Assembly (NCBI GenBank): GCA_964020975.1
Contig: OZ026620.1
Location: forward strand, 74,057,100-74,121,099
DNA from: Hermodice carunculata
Taxonomy: Eukaryota; Annelida; Polychaeta; Eunicida; Amphinomidae
DNA: 64,000 nt
Direction of reading: 5' to 3'
In this document: positions 11,101 to 23,554 of the stretch, in pieces
How the letters are laid out: every line of letters starts with the position of its first letter
Numbering within the stretch: position 1 is the stretch's first letter
Notes under the pieces: generated by a model
Databases searched by the model: none
What the model saw: only the letters and a program-made list of their open reading frames with translations
Told to the model about the DNA's origin: nothing
Program-made: the position numbers and the translations under genes

Positions 11101-13262
11101 GGCCTTCCAGGTTTCTATTTATTTTTGTCAGAAGTAATTACAATTTGTGTTTTGGGTGGTAAGGCCTATACATTTTGGAAACAGTCTGGTCTGTAGTTAA
11201 CTAAAAATATTTCAAAGGTTGAGATGACCGGTTTAACACCACCAGTTGCCCTTCATGGGTGACTGTCTGTCTCAAGTCAGGAGTGAAATGTGTTTCTTCA
11301 CATTGGTGTTGGAAGATGAATGTTGATGCGTTAGCAACCTTGGGATCTCTTTGCTGTCATTGTTGGGTTTGGAATTTATGAATATGGGTCATGTGTTTCT
11401 GTGCTATTTAATGATATGGGAGTCCTTTCAAGTGTTGGGTGTTCAGTCCTCAACTTGTCAAAGGATCTGTTAACTCCCATCTTAAATTCCATCTGAGTCC
11501 AAGGGTGAAGCGGTTAACATACTTATACTTATGTAGTCCACTTGTTTGTATACTGCTGTTTCCTTCTGATCTCTACTCAAAGATTCCCGGGAAGAAAAAC
11601 AGATGGAACTTGCGGAGGCTACTTTCAAAAGTCGAAATCTGGCAGCAGGGTGGATGATCTGTAGGACGATGTATCTTTCTGGAAACATGGCCATTCACCT
11701 AGACAAGAACAAACAGGGAGTATTCATTGATGAATATTGGACCATCTTGTCTGACTATAATAATCTGTGATAAAAACCAATCCACCAAGAATGAAAACAG
11801 TAGTTTCTGCACTTTAAGACCACTGCCAATGAAATACTACATGGCATTTTTGACAACATGGCTGATGGCATAATAGTCTAGTTTCTTTGTAAATTTACCT
11901 TGAATTTAGGGCTATCTGTTATATATAACCATTTTTGGCTGGCAGAAGGGCTGAAATATGAGATACCACTGTACTGGCAATACTTATCATTAATAATTAA
12001 AGAATGATCAGGAGGGCAGCTTAAACTCGGTTCTAGACTACTGAAATGCCATTGAATGCTTGAAAATATAGACAACCTTTAACTTAAGTACACCATCCAA
12101 GACACGCACACTATGTAAAGTCTCACAGGCTTCCCTCAGCGCCTGATGAACCTCGTCAAGTTGTTTGCAAATCTAACTATTAATATGTGGGTTGTGCATC
12201 GACCCAGGCAATACACCTCATACGCACACATGCAGGACTTAAAAGGATGGCAAAGTGACACTTTTGTGTGTTTTTTTTTTAATTTTGAATGTACCTTTAA
12301 AATAGTTCGGACATTTAATTCACTGCAATTCCATGCTGTAACAGATGTGCAAGATCAGAACATTACAGGTATGATGTAGACGTGTGTAGTGCTAAGAATT
12401 CTATATAGTTCCGAGATGTAAGCTCCTTAAATTTGAAATCAAACCTTAATTACAATGATGAATTTTAACATACATGCTTCATTTTCAACAAGATTGACAA
12501 TTTACATGTGCATAATATGTACTATCAACCATTAATTGGATAGCAAACACGCCTTTGGTGTCCCATTACTTATGTTCAATTCTTTGATTCACACACCATA
12601 GCCCTTTTCATATTCAGCATAAGCCTTTAGCCATAAATAATAGGTCATAAAGAAGATGGGTTTATGGCTTGTACAGACATGAGCAATATTTAAGTAAAGA
12701 GGCTTTTCTCTCCATGTAAATATTTATGCGTGTTCTAAGGTGTATCAGACGGACACAGGGACGGTGCCGTATTTTGTCTGTACTCGGACTCATCTGGGGC
12801 TAGAAAGTTCAGTTAAACCTTAGAAAAAGCATAAATGTTTACACTTACTATGAGTTGGTCTCTGTTCCAACTTGCTGCCTTGTAATTCAAACAAAATGAA
12901 TGTTGTGTTGTTTACACTGGCCTTGTAAAGAGCAAAACAATGCCATGGGTACAGACAATGGAACTGTATTATTAAGCAACTGTTATTACATAATCACAGG
13001 TTATGTTGGCACCCAGTCCACTGCACCAACGGGCTAAATCAAATTATAATGCCAGCTGTCACAGGTCTGTGACATATTTGTTTTATTGACAGAGCACGTA
13101 TACCAGATAGGGCCATAGAAGCATTTAGACAAGTTATCAATGTTGTCAAATAAATGATTACTTGGTTTCAATGAAGCTACATGTGAAATTCAAGTAATAC
13201 ATGTGGGGAAAAATGCTTTAAATTATCACTATGCAATGAATAATAACAAACTGGAAAATGTA
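11101..13262. other. No recognised feature
   Basis: Unique-looking AT-rich DNA. No open frame here shows a recognisable motif and no RNA gene was seen. Confidence 0.4.
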
Positions 13263-13263
13263 C

Positions 13264-13342
<79 letters not shown>
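13263..13342. repeat. (TA)n microsatellite
   Basis: Uninterrupted TA dinucleotides of about 80 bases. Confidence 0.95.
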
Positions 13343-13347
<5 letters not shown>

Positions 13348-14990
13348 GGGTACATATTTCTTTCGCACCGAGGAGCCCAGAGAGGAGGGAAACTTTATTC
13401 AGCCACAATATTATTGTTTGGCTATCATTCATTTCCTTTGTGTTGGTCTGTTCAATTGCAAATATAAAAACATTTGCAACCTGATCTAGTGGCCCATCCA
13501 TTTTGCAGGATATCATGGTTGAAATATATGTATCTTTTTCTATAATCCATAGGTGTATATGCATTTTAAATCCCACTAGTGATATTTTGCAATAAAATTC
13601 CTGTATTCTTATAGCCACCTTGTGTCACTGTATTTATTTCTTAAAATGCCCGTCACTGGGGAAATGGAACAATATATATATACAGAATATAGAAAATTCA
13701 CAACAACAAGCGACATGGCTTCAAAATCGTAACACAAAGGTCAAAAGAGAAAGTAATAAAAGTGAAAGGCACTAGTAACTTCACAAGACGGTGTTCAATG
13801 GAGCCACGTCTATTATTGCGATTACACAGAATGAGGTATCTCAGTGAGTCGTTGACGGGTTTTGACGCCAATGGCAAACCGAGATTATGCACTCTGCTAG
13901 TATCCTGGCGTGCAAAGAGATATAAGTGGATGTGATTTTGTATTGCACAGTCTGCCGGTGACCTGACTGTGCGCTTTCCATTAATAGCCTCAAAGCCTTA
14001 TTACGTATCAGCATGTTTATTGAAGAGGATTATTGGAGTACAGGGGTACCCATCTCCGAGATGCATAAAGCAAAGCATACACATATCAAGTAGGTTCTTG
14101 ACATGGCTAAAGTTTTGATAATTTTAGACGAAACCTGTGCGCCAGGAGCAAAATAAGCAGTTGACAAATTACTGGTATCCAATATTTTGATTCAAATATG
14201 CTGGAAAATATTATAAACGCAAGAGTTTACTACAGTGACATGAAGAGACGGGAGCTTTGCCAAAATATGTATAAAGATGTACATTGTTTCAATGTTTAAT
14301 TAACTTCAAAATGACCTCATATCAGTCAACAGCCTTCCGATTTTATTTCATTGTTGTCATATTTTTTATTCATTTATCCATAAGATGCAATAAACAAGAG
14401 AATCATGGAGCATGGATCATGATAATCCTGTGATTGGCTGACTGGAATCTGCTTTAACAGTATTGCAAAACATGCAGTGTAGTCTAGATCGGTATAGCTA
14501 TATACATGTATGTACAGTGGTAGCAAAGTTTGACCTTAAAATAAATTTTGAGGGTGTCCCAAGCTTAGTGTCAACACCACCAACAGATATCGCATAGGAG
14601 TTTTTTCCTTATCTTTCTAGTGACCACAGACCTAGGATCTTCCATTATTGGCCTCCAGGATACAAGTCAACATCTTAACAAACTTCACAGGCACTTTGGT
14701 ATCAATGTTAAAACATATATTATTCACTAAAAAGACCATGAAAGTGGAGGTTTATGACTTCTTTTTCTTGAACAGTAACATACAAGACCATGAAGTCTAG
14801 ATATATTACTATTTGTTCTTGAATAGTAACATTATAAATTATTCTAGGTTAACTTGCTCTGTCTTGTTTCAAGGACCATAAACTAAGCACTATTGAAAAG
14901 AAAAATTTATAACAAGACTATGACGTCTAGATGAAAAAATCTTGATACAATATCCAAGCACCAGTTCTTGAGAAAAAGTCGAAAATGTAA
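13343..14990. other. No recognised feature
   Basis: AT-rich sequence with no supported gene. Confidence 0.4.
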
Positions 14991-14994
14991 ATAC

Positions 14995-15900
14995 AGAGAT
15001 GCACTATATTGCCATATGCACATGTACATATACAGTAGTAGCACTTGCTTATAGTCACAAAGTTTGATATCTCATTGTAATACAAACTGGACTAAGTAAT
15101 TGCGGGCTTGTCTGTATCGTACCAGTAAATCTTCTTTGTTAAGTATATACATTTAATTCTGTAGTTCTCAACAATACATATTGACAGTGCAGACAAAAAA
15201 GGCAATAGGTGATTTCCATTCGGAAAAAAAAGTGAAAAATATCAACATGTCCATATTATTTTTGCAGTCTGTTATTTCTACATTTTAAGTATTTCTATTC
15301 AGCCGTTCTGGACAAGGAGTCAACAATCAATTCTGTTCCACATTATATTTCATTGCCCTAAGTCCAATTATTTTCTGCAAAAAATTTAAGCCCTTATGGA
15401 GAAGAGGTCAAAAATGCAAATATAATAGTGCAATATATGCACTGTATTGCCATATATACATATACAACGTTTGCAAAATTGATATCCCATGATATCGTAA
15501 AAAACTAACATATCCACATTATTTTAACGAAATTTCATTTACTTAAGTCAAACTATATCCTGATTAAATTTAAAGCAATTCTAGTCAAAAATTGCCTTAA
15601 CGCAACAAATTCTGAAAAAATGGTAAAAATATGCAGATCACCTAGTGGCCAAAATAAGAACTAGGTGACCCTGGGTGACTTAATGTGTAATATCAAAGCA
15701 ATTGGTCAGGTATCTCTTGAGACAAGGACATTTTAATTTTTTTCCTAACAGTAAATTAAGAAAATCATAAAAAAATGAAAAAAAATTATAGCATCATCAT
15801 GTCCTTCGCAAACTTGGTAGAGGTCTACGTGGTCAACATCCATGTGCAAAATCAAAACATTTCATCAAGTTGTATTTGATTAAACATTACATATGTCGAT
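14995..15900. repeat. Diverged dispersed and tandem repeats
   Basis: The phrase TATTGCCATAT followed by TACATATACA and then a TTGATATC(C/T)CA segment occurs near 15010 and again near 15440. From about 15690 the sequence resembles the 'TTTCAAAGCAATTGG / AACTTGGTAGA' family found at 27880-29620. It looks like old satellite-like or dispersed repeat DNA with no gene. Confidence 0.5.
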
Positions 15901-15954
15901 ACCTCCCTGCGACCTGCAACCAAATTGATCGTTGCAGGCAGTATCAACAACATA

Positions 15955-17577
15955 TACATATCCTTCTATTATTTGAGCATAAACAGAGCCTACAGTGATC
16001 GGTCTGTAGTTAAATGGATCATTAGCATTCAGGCCTGTTTTTTAAGGATAGGTACAATGACAGCGCCGTGTAAGACGGAAAGAATAACGATGTGACAATA
16101 AACAAAATAACAGAAGGCTGATAAATGAGTTTTAAATAATCTGCCCTTATTACATCTAGACTGGGTGTGGTCCCTTTAGCAAGCAATTTAAAAATAGTTC
16201 ACATCAACTTCAGATATGTGTTAACCATTGTGTGTATCAATGTGATGCAGAACATTATCATTTACAAAAGTATGAAGTTTGTTATTTACAGGCTCCACCT
16301 CATCACTTCCCATTAAATGTTTGTAGTGATCTGTAAACTGCCCGTTATGTCTGTTCCAAAAAAGAGAAATTGTACGATCTGTGAATAACAAATTCAATGA
16401 GTGAAACTTATTAGTAGCTTGGTCCCTGATATACACTTCATTGACATATCTAAACTTCTTTTGACAGCCTTCCAAGCTTGGAAGACAGGACCGGCCCTAG
16501 GTCGGTCATTGTCATTGCATATTTGCCACCAAAACTTCTTTTATCCCTCAGTGTTGATAATTCTGGGCAAGAGTAATTTTTAGGCTCGTAATTTTTGTTA
16601 AGTATACACCAAGCAGAATGCGTAGTCCCGTGTATGAAATGGTTAATGTACTATATATACTCGTCAGCTACACGTTGTGGTTCTTTGTTAGGACAACCAA
16701 CGTCTATTATAGACATTTTCTTTAACCTTATAGTAAACTTGTAGATTTGTAATTTAGGTCTAGGAAAGATTTTATAATATGTGTGACATACTTTTTCTTT
16801 GTTGATCTTATTTAAACCTCTATCTGGGTAAATGATCTTCGATATTTCCGTAGTCCAGCGGTACAATGCGCCAATTAATGACGCCATATAAATCTGTCAC
16901 AATGCCATGCAGTGATGTATCCAACTGAAGGTGTATGGTGAATAACTAAAGTAAGTCAAATCTACTGACTGTCAGATTGCAAAGTCAAGAGCCTCTCAAT
17001 TATTAACATTAAGGAAGTTGTCCGATATCTGACTATGCCTGTTAAATCACTTAGCACTGTACCATCACTTACAAACATGTTAAACCCAAGGTAGCTGACA
17101 TACTAGTCACCGCAAAACGTTATGCATGTCGCAGCACCATACTCATCAATAAATGCTTGTAAAATGTCCAATGTGAGTATAAACGCTTCATTAGGATCTA
17201 ATTTACTTCGGTCATAATAAGGCATGTGAGAATTTATCACAATGTAAATTATGTCACAATTCTTATTTGTAAAAGCCGCAGCTATAGCCCAGTCACTCTC
17301 AATAAATAGCTCATGTGAACTTGTGACATCTTTCTCTTTGATTCATATAGCCACTCCTCCAAAAGGGCGGCTATGATATTCTGCATCGATGTCAGGCATG
17401 CCAGATAAGCTAAAACCTTAAGTCTATTTTGGTCAAATAAAAGGTAACACGGCATTATAAATAATATTCAGATTTTTGGGTTTGAGCCATGTCTGAAACA
17501 AACACATACCATTGCAGTTTTTCCACATATCTAAAATGTATGACCTTGACCGCTAGAAACCCTTGCAGTTCAGAGAC
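15955..17577 (-). mobile_element. LINE ORF2: endonuclease and start of reverse transcriptase, 3' truncated
   Basis: On the minus strand an endonuclease-like region runs from about 17570. PFGGVAI lies near 17365, then INSHMPYYD and a FCGD core near 17110. The reverse transcriptase begins further on, with NYRPITVGSVYAQII near 15985. The frame is broken several times. One in-frame stop follows GGVAI where family members usually have Trp. After that RT motif the similarity stops, so the catalytic (Y/F)ADD box is missing. The ORF1 of the same element lies directly upstream. Loss of the 3' rather than the 5' part is unusual for a LINE. Confidence 0.6.
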
Positions 17578-18429
17578 TCAATCATTCAAACATCTGCCTT
17601 TCTGTACATTATCTTTAATGGTGCAATAGTTCGTAGGGCTGGTGGTGCTTTGTTGAGATAAACTCTTTCCTCGGGGTATGCAATGGGTTTTCATAGCTTT
17701 TTGTCGGACCTGCTGCATTGAACTGTTCTGTGAATTGGTTTTGCTGTCAGCATGGCACTTTGTACTGCATGGGCACTTTGGTCGACGGACAGGGTGCTGG
17801 GACCATAAATTGGGGCTCCTTGGCAGCCGGGAGGTGGGGACAATAGTAGCAGATCCTTTGGATCGGAGAAAGGGTTTGTTGCATGCAAAATTCCCATTTT
17901 TTGGCACTTTCCCCTGTTCTCCATTCCCCACTTTGCCTTGATTGGGTCTAGAAGATCTTTTAGTCAATTTTACGTTGATTTCATGTATCTCGACTCTCCT
18001 TGCTTACATTTATGGTTAGGTGGGGTAAACACTCGAACCATAGCATACTGGGGCCACTTTTCCTGATTGAGAACGAAATTTTTGTCCTTCATAGGCACAG
18101 TTAACGAAACGAGGCATTTTCCTTATTAGATCTGAGTTGGTCAGCTTTCTTTAGACATTGAATACGGATATTCTCTATATGTTTCTCTACATCACGGGAC
18201 TGGTGTGACTTATCCAATCCCCCAATGTAAACATCAAATACAGCAAGTGGCGTCGCTGCTATAAGAACGGACTCGGCATATGTGTTGAGATGGGCATTAG
18301 AATACTGAGCCTCTCCTTACAAGCAGTAGTTGTCAGCTGCTTTGCACTATCGAAGGCATTTTGTTGTGTTTTGACTAGTATATTTCTCTTTTGTCGTCTT
18401 TTTCTGGGTTGTCGTTTACTATAAGCCAT
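17578..18429 (-). mobile_element. LINE ORF1 (decayed)
   Basis: The start codon at 18429 opens MAYSKRQPRKRRQKRN, a basic N-terminus. Near 18235 comes VYIGGLDKSH, followed by a short domain of the kind seen in ORF1 proteins of invertebrate LINEs. From 17967 to 17578 a clear basic, proline-rich open tail ends just before the endonuclease reading of ORF2. Two or more frame changes break the middle. Position and order (ORF1 then ORF2 on the same strand) support the call; the clade is not certain. Confidence 0.5.
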
Positions 18430-18659
18430 GGAAAAAAGGTCTCATCATGAGTTAAATTCTCAGAAGATTCACCGACAGGTGCCAGTGGGTTGTTATCACA
18501 TGGTGAATTAGTAATAACTGAGGGGCAACTTGCCTGTTACAGACGTGGTTTACCTGACGTCTGCAACTAAGAGCAAACAGAGTCTGAAAAACGCGCCATT
18601 TGGACCCCTATGACTTTGCTTTCGTTCCTTATACTTTAAATCTTTAGTGTCACTCGTAG

Positions 18660-19080
18660 AATCTGTAGATTTTTCATGAAAAGTAATATATATACTGTTG
18701 GAAGTGAACTTCATTTTCTAGTTGAATGTCCCCGCATAAGAAATATGAGAGATGAGACATGGAAGGTGGTTGAGAAAGAATGTACATATTTCAAATCAAT
18801 GAGCGATGAAGCTAAATTTTATTACCTTGTAAATGCTGAAGAGGATCGCAAATCCTTGTGTATATATGTTTTTATTTATTTTATTTTTTTCTTTCTTTTT
18901 TAGTTTATCGACTATAGTTGTTATTTATAAACTTAAGTTGTTATTATTGATTACACCAAGGTATGACGTCCTTTGGATTACCTTTTCTTTCACATCTGTA
19001 CTTCACTTGGTCCCTAGAGGGCGCGAATGTGGAATAAAGTTTTGTATCTCTTTGTATCTCGGTTAAGTCCATGCTGCACA
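18660..19080 (+). mobile_element. LINE 3' end (C-terminus of reverse transcriptase plus 3' UTR)
   Basis: The plus-strand peptide VGSELHFLVECPRIRN followed by KFYYLVNAEEDR is the His/Cys-containing C-terminal segment typical of CR1/Jockey-like LINE proteins. It is followed by an AT-rich 3' UTR ending near AATAAAGTTTTGTATC. The element is 5' truncated, lies opposite in strand to the LINE at 15955-18429, and so is a separate insertion. Confidence 0.6.
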
Positions 19081-19376
19081 TTAGAAAAGTCGGCCCGCAT
19101 GCCAACCGTGAGAGTGCACAAGTTGTTCCAGTCTGCTTGTCTGTATCGCAGCAGAGGTGCATGCAGACTGATCAGTGATCTGGGCTGGAACATCTGTCAC
19201 GTCAGTGGCCATTTATGACACATCTGTGACTGCTGATGACACAACAGGTTTTTAATGGCCGGGCTTCAGTTTTATGAAATATCATTTCCATATCATGTAA
19301 TGGATGAGATTTAACCAAACTATATAGTGCAGATATCTGAAACTATCTTTTGTGGTGTCTGTCTCTTTATGTGTCG

Positions 19377-19457
19377 CTACCCTACGAGCTGGGGGGAAGC
19401 TTGGTAAACTTTGGCATAGAGAGCAGAATGTAGTTCTGTTGCGACCTTGGTCCCCAA
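19377..19457 (-). CDS. Caspase, exon 5 (C-terminal end and stop)
   Basis: A 26-codon terminal exon reading LGTKVATELHSALY... to ...QASPQLVG and a TAG stop. The frame is phase 0, matching the phase 0 end of exon 4. KVATEL lines up with the (R/K)KVA segment that follows the p10 helix in caspases. The acceptor (CACAAG|TT) has a weak pyrimidine tract, and the protein ends without the usual LTK-x-(L/V)-x-F tail. Either this caspase has a shortened, changed end, or the true last exon is elsewhere. The intron from exon 4 would be 546 bases. Confidence 0.55.
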   Translation of the reverse strand: MGTKVATELHSALYAKVYQASPQLVG

Positions 19458-20003
19458 CTTGTGTAAGATACGTGAAATCATTTTTTTTTTACTTTCGCGG
19501 CCAATAAACCCATAATAGTACATGCGAGAAGGATAGATGCATTCATAAAAACTATATTTTATAACCAATTAGAAGTCTGTTGAACAAAAAAATGAACCCT
19601 TTGCAATTTTATCCTACATCCCCATACTTTATGTGCAGACATTCTTCCTGCGTAAGCCACTTCTGTGTGACGCTCCAAATAATCTCACATAATGTTTGTA
19701 GACAATGAAGATATGGAAATAATGCAGGAGACGTGCAAGAAAAATGTCTTTGTGGACATGCTTAATAGAAATATGTAATATACAAAGAACAACATTGGTA
19801 CGTTTACAAAGGATATAATTAAAGCACTATGGATAGTCCCTGCAAAAAGCATAAGTTATTCCTGCTTCTCTACAAGCTCCTTGCTCAAACAAAACAATGA
19901 CCTGGGTGATTTTTTTTACCACAAATACAAATTTAATCCAGGAACTGCCTGCATCAGCATGGCGTGCTGCTAGATACACTATCTTGAAGTTGATACTACT
20001 TAC

Positions 20004-20113
20004 TTCATTTAGCATGGCACACAAATCCTCCTTATGGGCATTTTTTAGAAAGACGTCAACCAAGGTCGCAATAAATATGCTTCCTTCATGTGTATTGCGA
20101 AAAGCCGAAAACC
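20004..20113 (-). CDS. Caspase, exon 4 (p10 domain)
   Basis: Residues 174-209 of the visible protein, FSAFRNTHEG then SIFIATLVDVFLKNAHKEDL and CAMLNE. It matches the p10 core of executioner caspases, where SWRN...GSWF is followed by the long helix and an EEDL-like motif. The Arg of the S1 pocket (AFRN) is kept. The two Trp usually found (SWRN, GSWF) are Phe and Ile here. The acceptor TTTATTTCCAG and donor GAA|GTAAGT are strong. It enters in phase 1, as exon 3 requires, and leaves in phase 0. Intron 3 before it is 18,248 bases and full of repeats. Confidence 0.85.
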
Positions 20114-20744
20114 CTGGAAATAAAATAGACATGCTCAATCTCTCATGTGCAGAATCAGGTGGGATCAACCAGACCTTTGACCTATTGGCCAAATGCTGAT
20201 ATCTCTTAAATTTGGGTAATGAAATATGTTTTTGGCTCAAATATTATTAATTGAATTATGAAGGGAATACAACACAATTTTTGTGAAATATGCCCGTAAT
20301 TGCCAATTTTAGCCACAGATTTTTGAAGTTAAGACCAATCTCTGACAGCATATTTTTAATAGAAAAAAGTAAAGAATGGAATCCTGCTTGTATTTGAAGT
20401 CTGCTTCACAACAAAGCATTCCCTGAGCTGGGTAGACCAATTGGAAGCAAACGTCTTGTACAGAATTGTCTGCATTGGCAAACGAACTCTATGACTTGAC
20501 AAACCTGAAGCTGATATTATTAGATATTTTGCTATTTTTGCAATATTTGGGCAGTTCTTTACACCAATATCCCACCTTGGCAATTCCATAGTCAAACTAG
20601 GACAGGCTTATTTTCCAACAGAAAATCAAATGTCTCCCCCTGCGCCCTTATTATTGTCACCCTTATTTTTATAAATGGGCATACCCATTCCAATAATCTA
20701 CAGATATGGTGAAGGCACACTCTTTATTTCAAAACGTTGATCTT

Positions 20745-21110
20745 TTTATGAAATGCCCAGGTGACCTTGAAAAATAGGTCAAGGCCATACATTTGCAGTT
20801 TCAAGCAAGCTCTTACAAAAGTCTTCCATAGAAACACAATCATACAAAATGTCAACCTCTTTAAGACAAATTTTTCTCGAGGGCATATGTAATGATTAAT
20901 GAAAAGTGGCTATGTGACCTTGAAAACAGGTCAAGGTCACCCATCTAGAATCCCAACCTAGTCGGTATTATGGTACATAAACGTGCAAAATTTCTACCTC
21001 CTCGGTCAAATTCTTGCGGAGTTATTGCGTCCGCGTCAATTTTACGTGACGTGCCAATGCGACCTTGAAAAATAGGTCAAGGTCACCCATCCGCAATCCA
21101 AAGCAAGGTT
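20745..21110. repeat. Dispersed repeat with paired TGACCTTG / AAGGTCA half-sites
   Basis: Three units, each with TGACCTTGAAAA(A/C) then a short spacer and GGTCAAGG(T/C)CA, spaced about 140-150 bases (near 20763, 20915 and 21060). The phrases between them (CAAAATTTCTACCTC and similar) are also related. Non-coding. Confidence 0.65.
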
Positions 21111-21183
21111 TTATATAGTAACATCTTCACAAAAAGTTTCTACTTTCCAAGTCAGATCTTATCACATCTGCAACGCACACGTG

Positions 21184-21311
21184 TTGAAGAAGAAGAAGAA
21201 GAAGAAGAAGAAGAAGAAGAAGAAGAAGAAGAAGAAGAAGAAGAAGAAGAAGAAGAAGAAGAAGAAGAAGAAGAAGAAGAAGAAGAAGAGAAGGAGGAGG
21301 AGAAGAAGAAA
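21184..21311. repeat. (GAA)n microsatellite
   Basis: About 35 GAA units, ending in GGA/GAA variants. Purine-rich on the plus strand and pyrimidine-rich on the caspase strand, lying in caspase intron 3. Confidence 0.95.
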
Positions 21312-22089
21312 ATATGTCCCCCGTTGCATGGGGAGACGTAATTCCTGATGCACATGCCTCTCTCATTTAATTATAAGCATGCATAGTCTACAATTAACAA
21401 CATCAGAGAAAACAGTGGTCAACAGCTTTCCTGGGTGCACTTGGATGCAAAGCACAATGTACCCAAACTGTGCTCACGAATGCCTCAGTCTAATTAGAGG
21501 ACTGTGACGGTCTTGTGCTCAGCTCACCTTACATGCACAAAATGAAGTAGTCCTTAACCATTGTAATTAATTCAATTTGCATTTCTTGAAGACTGTCATA
21601 CACTATATCAAGGTACTTGCTCAGGAGCCCTTGCTCAAATACTTTTTAAAGTAGATAGTCAGAGGAATGTGACCCTGTAACCATAGAAATGAAGCAGAAA
21701 ATTTTAACTTTCATATTTATTAATAGTACTTAACTCTAGGACACTAATGGGTACTTGACCTCTTAGGTCCTGTCTCTCCAGAGATTAATACCACCAGCAT
21801 CTTTCCTTACTGTGCTCACGATTCGTTGCCACTGCAGCGCCATATATACCAGGCAGCTGACCTCTAGCTTTGACCCAATACATCTGTTTGACTTTCGGTG
21901 GATCAACCTCAAAAATGATCTGATGAAGGGAGGTTGGGTGGATTTCAAAGTGTTCTCGAAGTTACTTATTATTGATAAATATGAAAATAGAACATATTTG
22001 TAAAACACAAATGCCCCCTACCATCATTATGTTTGCCCTGTATACCCTGTTGATAGTACTAAATGGGGCCCTCATGACCTGGAGACGTG

Positions 22090-23036
22090 AATGCAGAAAC
22101 CAAACTCTCCAAGGTTGTCTTGTGACTTTGAAAATCAGGTCAGAGTCACCCTTCTTTGAAGATGACCTAGGCCTTATAGAAGACTATAAACATCTAAAAC
22201 TAAAAGCTCTGACTCAAAAGAAATGCGCAGTTATAAACAAGAGGACTGTGACAGTCCTGTGCTCAGGTCACTAACTTACCCTATGACCTTGGAAATGAGG
22301 TTCAGGTCACTGACTTATTCTGAATCTATCTTTTATAGAGGGTCATCCCTATGTGCAAGATCAAAGCCACAGTACAAATACTTCTCAGGTTATCACGTGA
22401 CCAGTAAAATCCATATTAGTGGCCCTGTGACCTTGAGGATGAGGTCAAGTTCACTAATGTACAGTATCAATCTTTCCTAAATAGAGGACCACCGACAAGT
22501 TCAACATGAAGGTCCTACCTTCCACAGTTCTCAAGTTACAAAATGAAAAGTAAAATTCATATAAGTGTCTGGGTCCTGGTGACCTTGGGAATAGGGTTAA
22601 GGTCACCCATATACTGTCTAAGTCTGCACTTTGCTCAGGACAACCATCATGTTCAACAGCAAGGTCTAAGTTTAAATAACTCTCGACTTGCCAGGTACAC
22701 AGTGAAATTTGAGCAAGTGGCCCTATGACCTTGGGAATGTGGTCAAGGTCACTCATCTACTGTCTCAGTCTGGGCCTTATTAAGGACAACTAGCAATATG
22801 CATGTCCCGGTGACCTTGGGAATAGGGTTAAGGTCACCCATATACTGTCTAAGTCTGCACTTTGCTCAGGACAACCATCATGTTCAACAGCAAGGTCTAA
22901 GTTTAAATACTCTCGACTTGTCAGGTACACAGTAAAATTTGAGCAAGTGGCCCTATGACCTTGGGAATGTGGTCAAGGTCACTCGTCTACTGTCTCAGTC
23001 TGGGCCTTATTAAGGACAACTAGCAATATGCATGTC
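22090..23036. repeat. Tandem AAGGTCA-type repeats ending in a recent 231-bp duplication
   Basis: From 22090 units with TGACCTTGG...GGT(C/T)AAGGTCA recur at roughly 115-130-base spacing. The last two composite units, 22574-22804 and 22805-23035, are nearly identical to each other over 231 bases, far closer than the rest of the array. Non-coding. Confidence 0.8.
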
Positions 23037-23092
23037 CTACCCTTAATAGTTCTCAAGTTACCCTATAAACAGTGGATTTCATGCACCTCGCC

Positions 23093-23554
23093 TTAGGCCA
23101 AAGACCACAGTTATAAATCCTTTTATTTTTCACATAAGCGTTTTCAGTCTAAAAAATCAGCATTATGTATTTTAAAATTCCGTGAACGGCATTTTACAGA
23201 TAAAAATGTCAGAAAAACATCGAGGGATTTTTGTCATATAATTCCCAGCTCGTTAATTTGTGATGATTGAAATACGAAGCAACACCTGGATGTCAGCTTT
23301 ATACAGGTGTATGAACTGTGATCTTGCCAGGGCCACATCATTGTCCTTCCCCACCATAAAGTTCCCACCTAGCCAAGAATACAGTGCACCTATATGACCA
23401 CCAATGAAGCAACTCTGCGATGCAGCAAACCTGACTTAGCTAATTTTATTTAAACAGAAGCTACAGCATGCTGAAAACAGAGTATTTTCACAATTGCAGA
23501 CTATTTCCGGTGGGATGCGCAACCAGCCAATCACAACTGTGGTCTGAAACCTAA
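23093..23554. mobile_element. MITE, copy A (intact length, 462 bp)
   Basis: Left end TTAGGCCAAAGACCACAG and right end CTGTGGTCTGAAACCTAA are inverted repeats of about 20 bases. A second copy with the same ends and interior occurs at 25638-27827. There is no coding capacity, so it is a miniature inverted-repeat element. The superfamily is uncertain and no clean target-site duplication could be fixed. Confidence 0.75.

Noticed and set aside
17678-17941. Plus-strand open frame opposite the LINE ORF1
   Set aside because: The minus-strand reading fits the ORF1 of the LINE; the plus frame has no motif.
21127-21366. Poly-Leu, poly-Ser and poly-Phe open frames
   Set aside because: Translations of the (GAA)n microsatellite on the minus strand.
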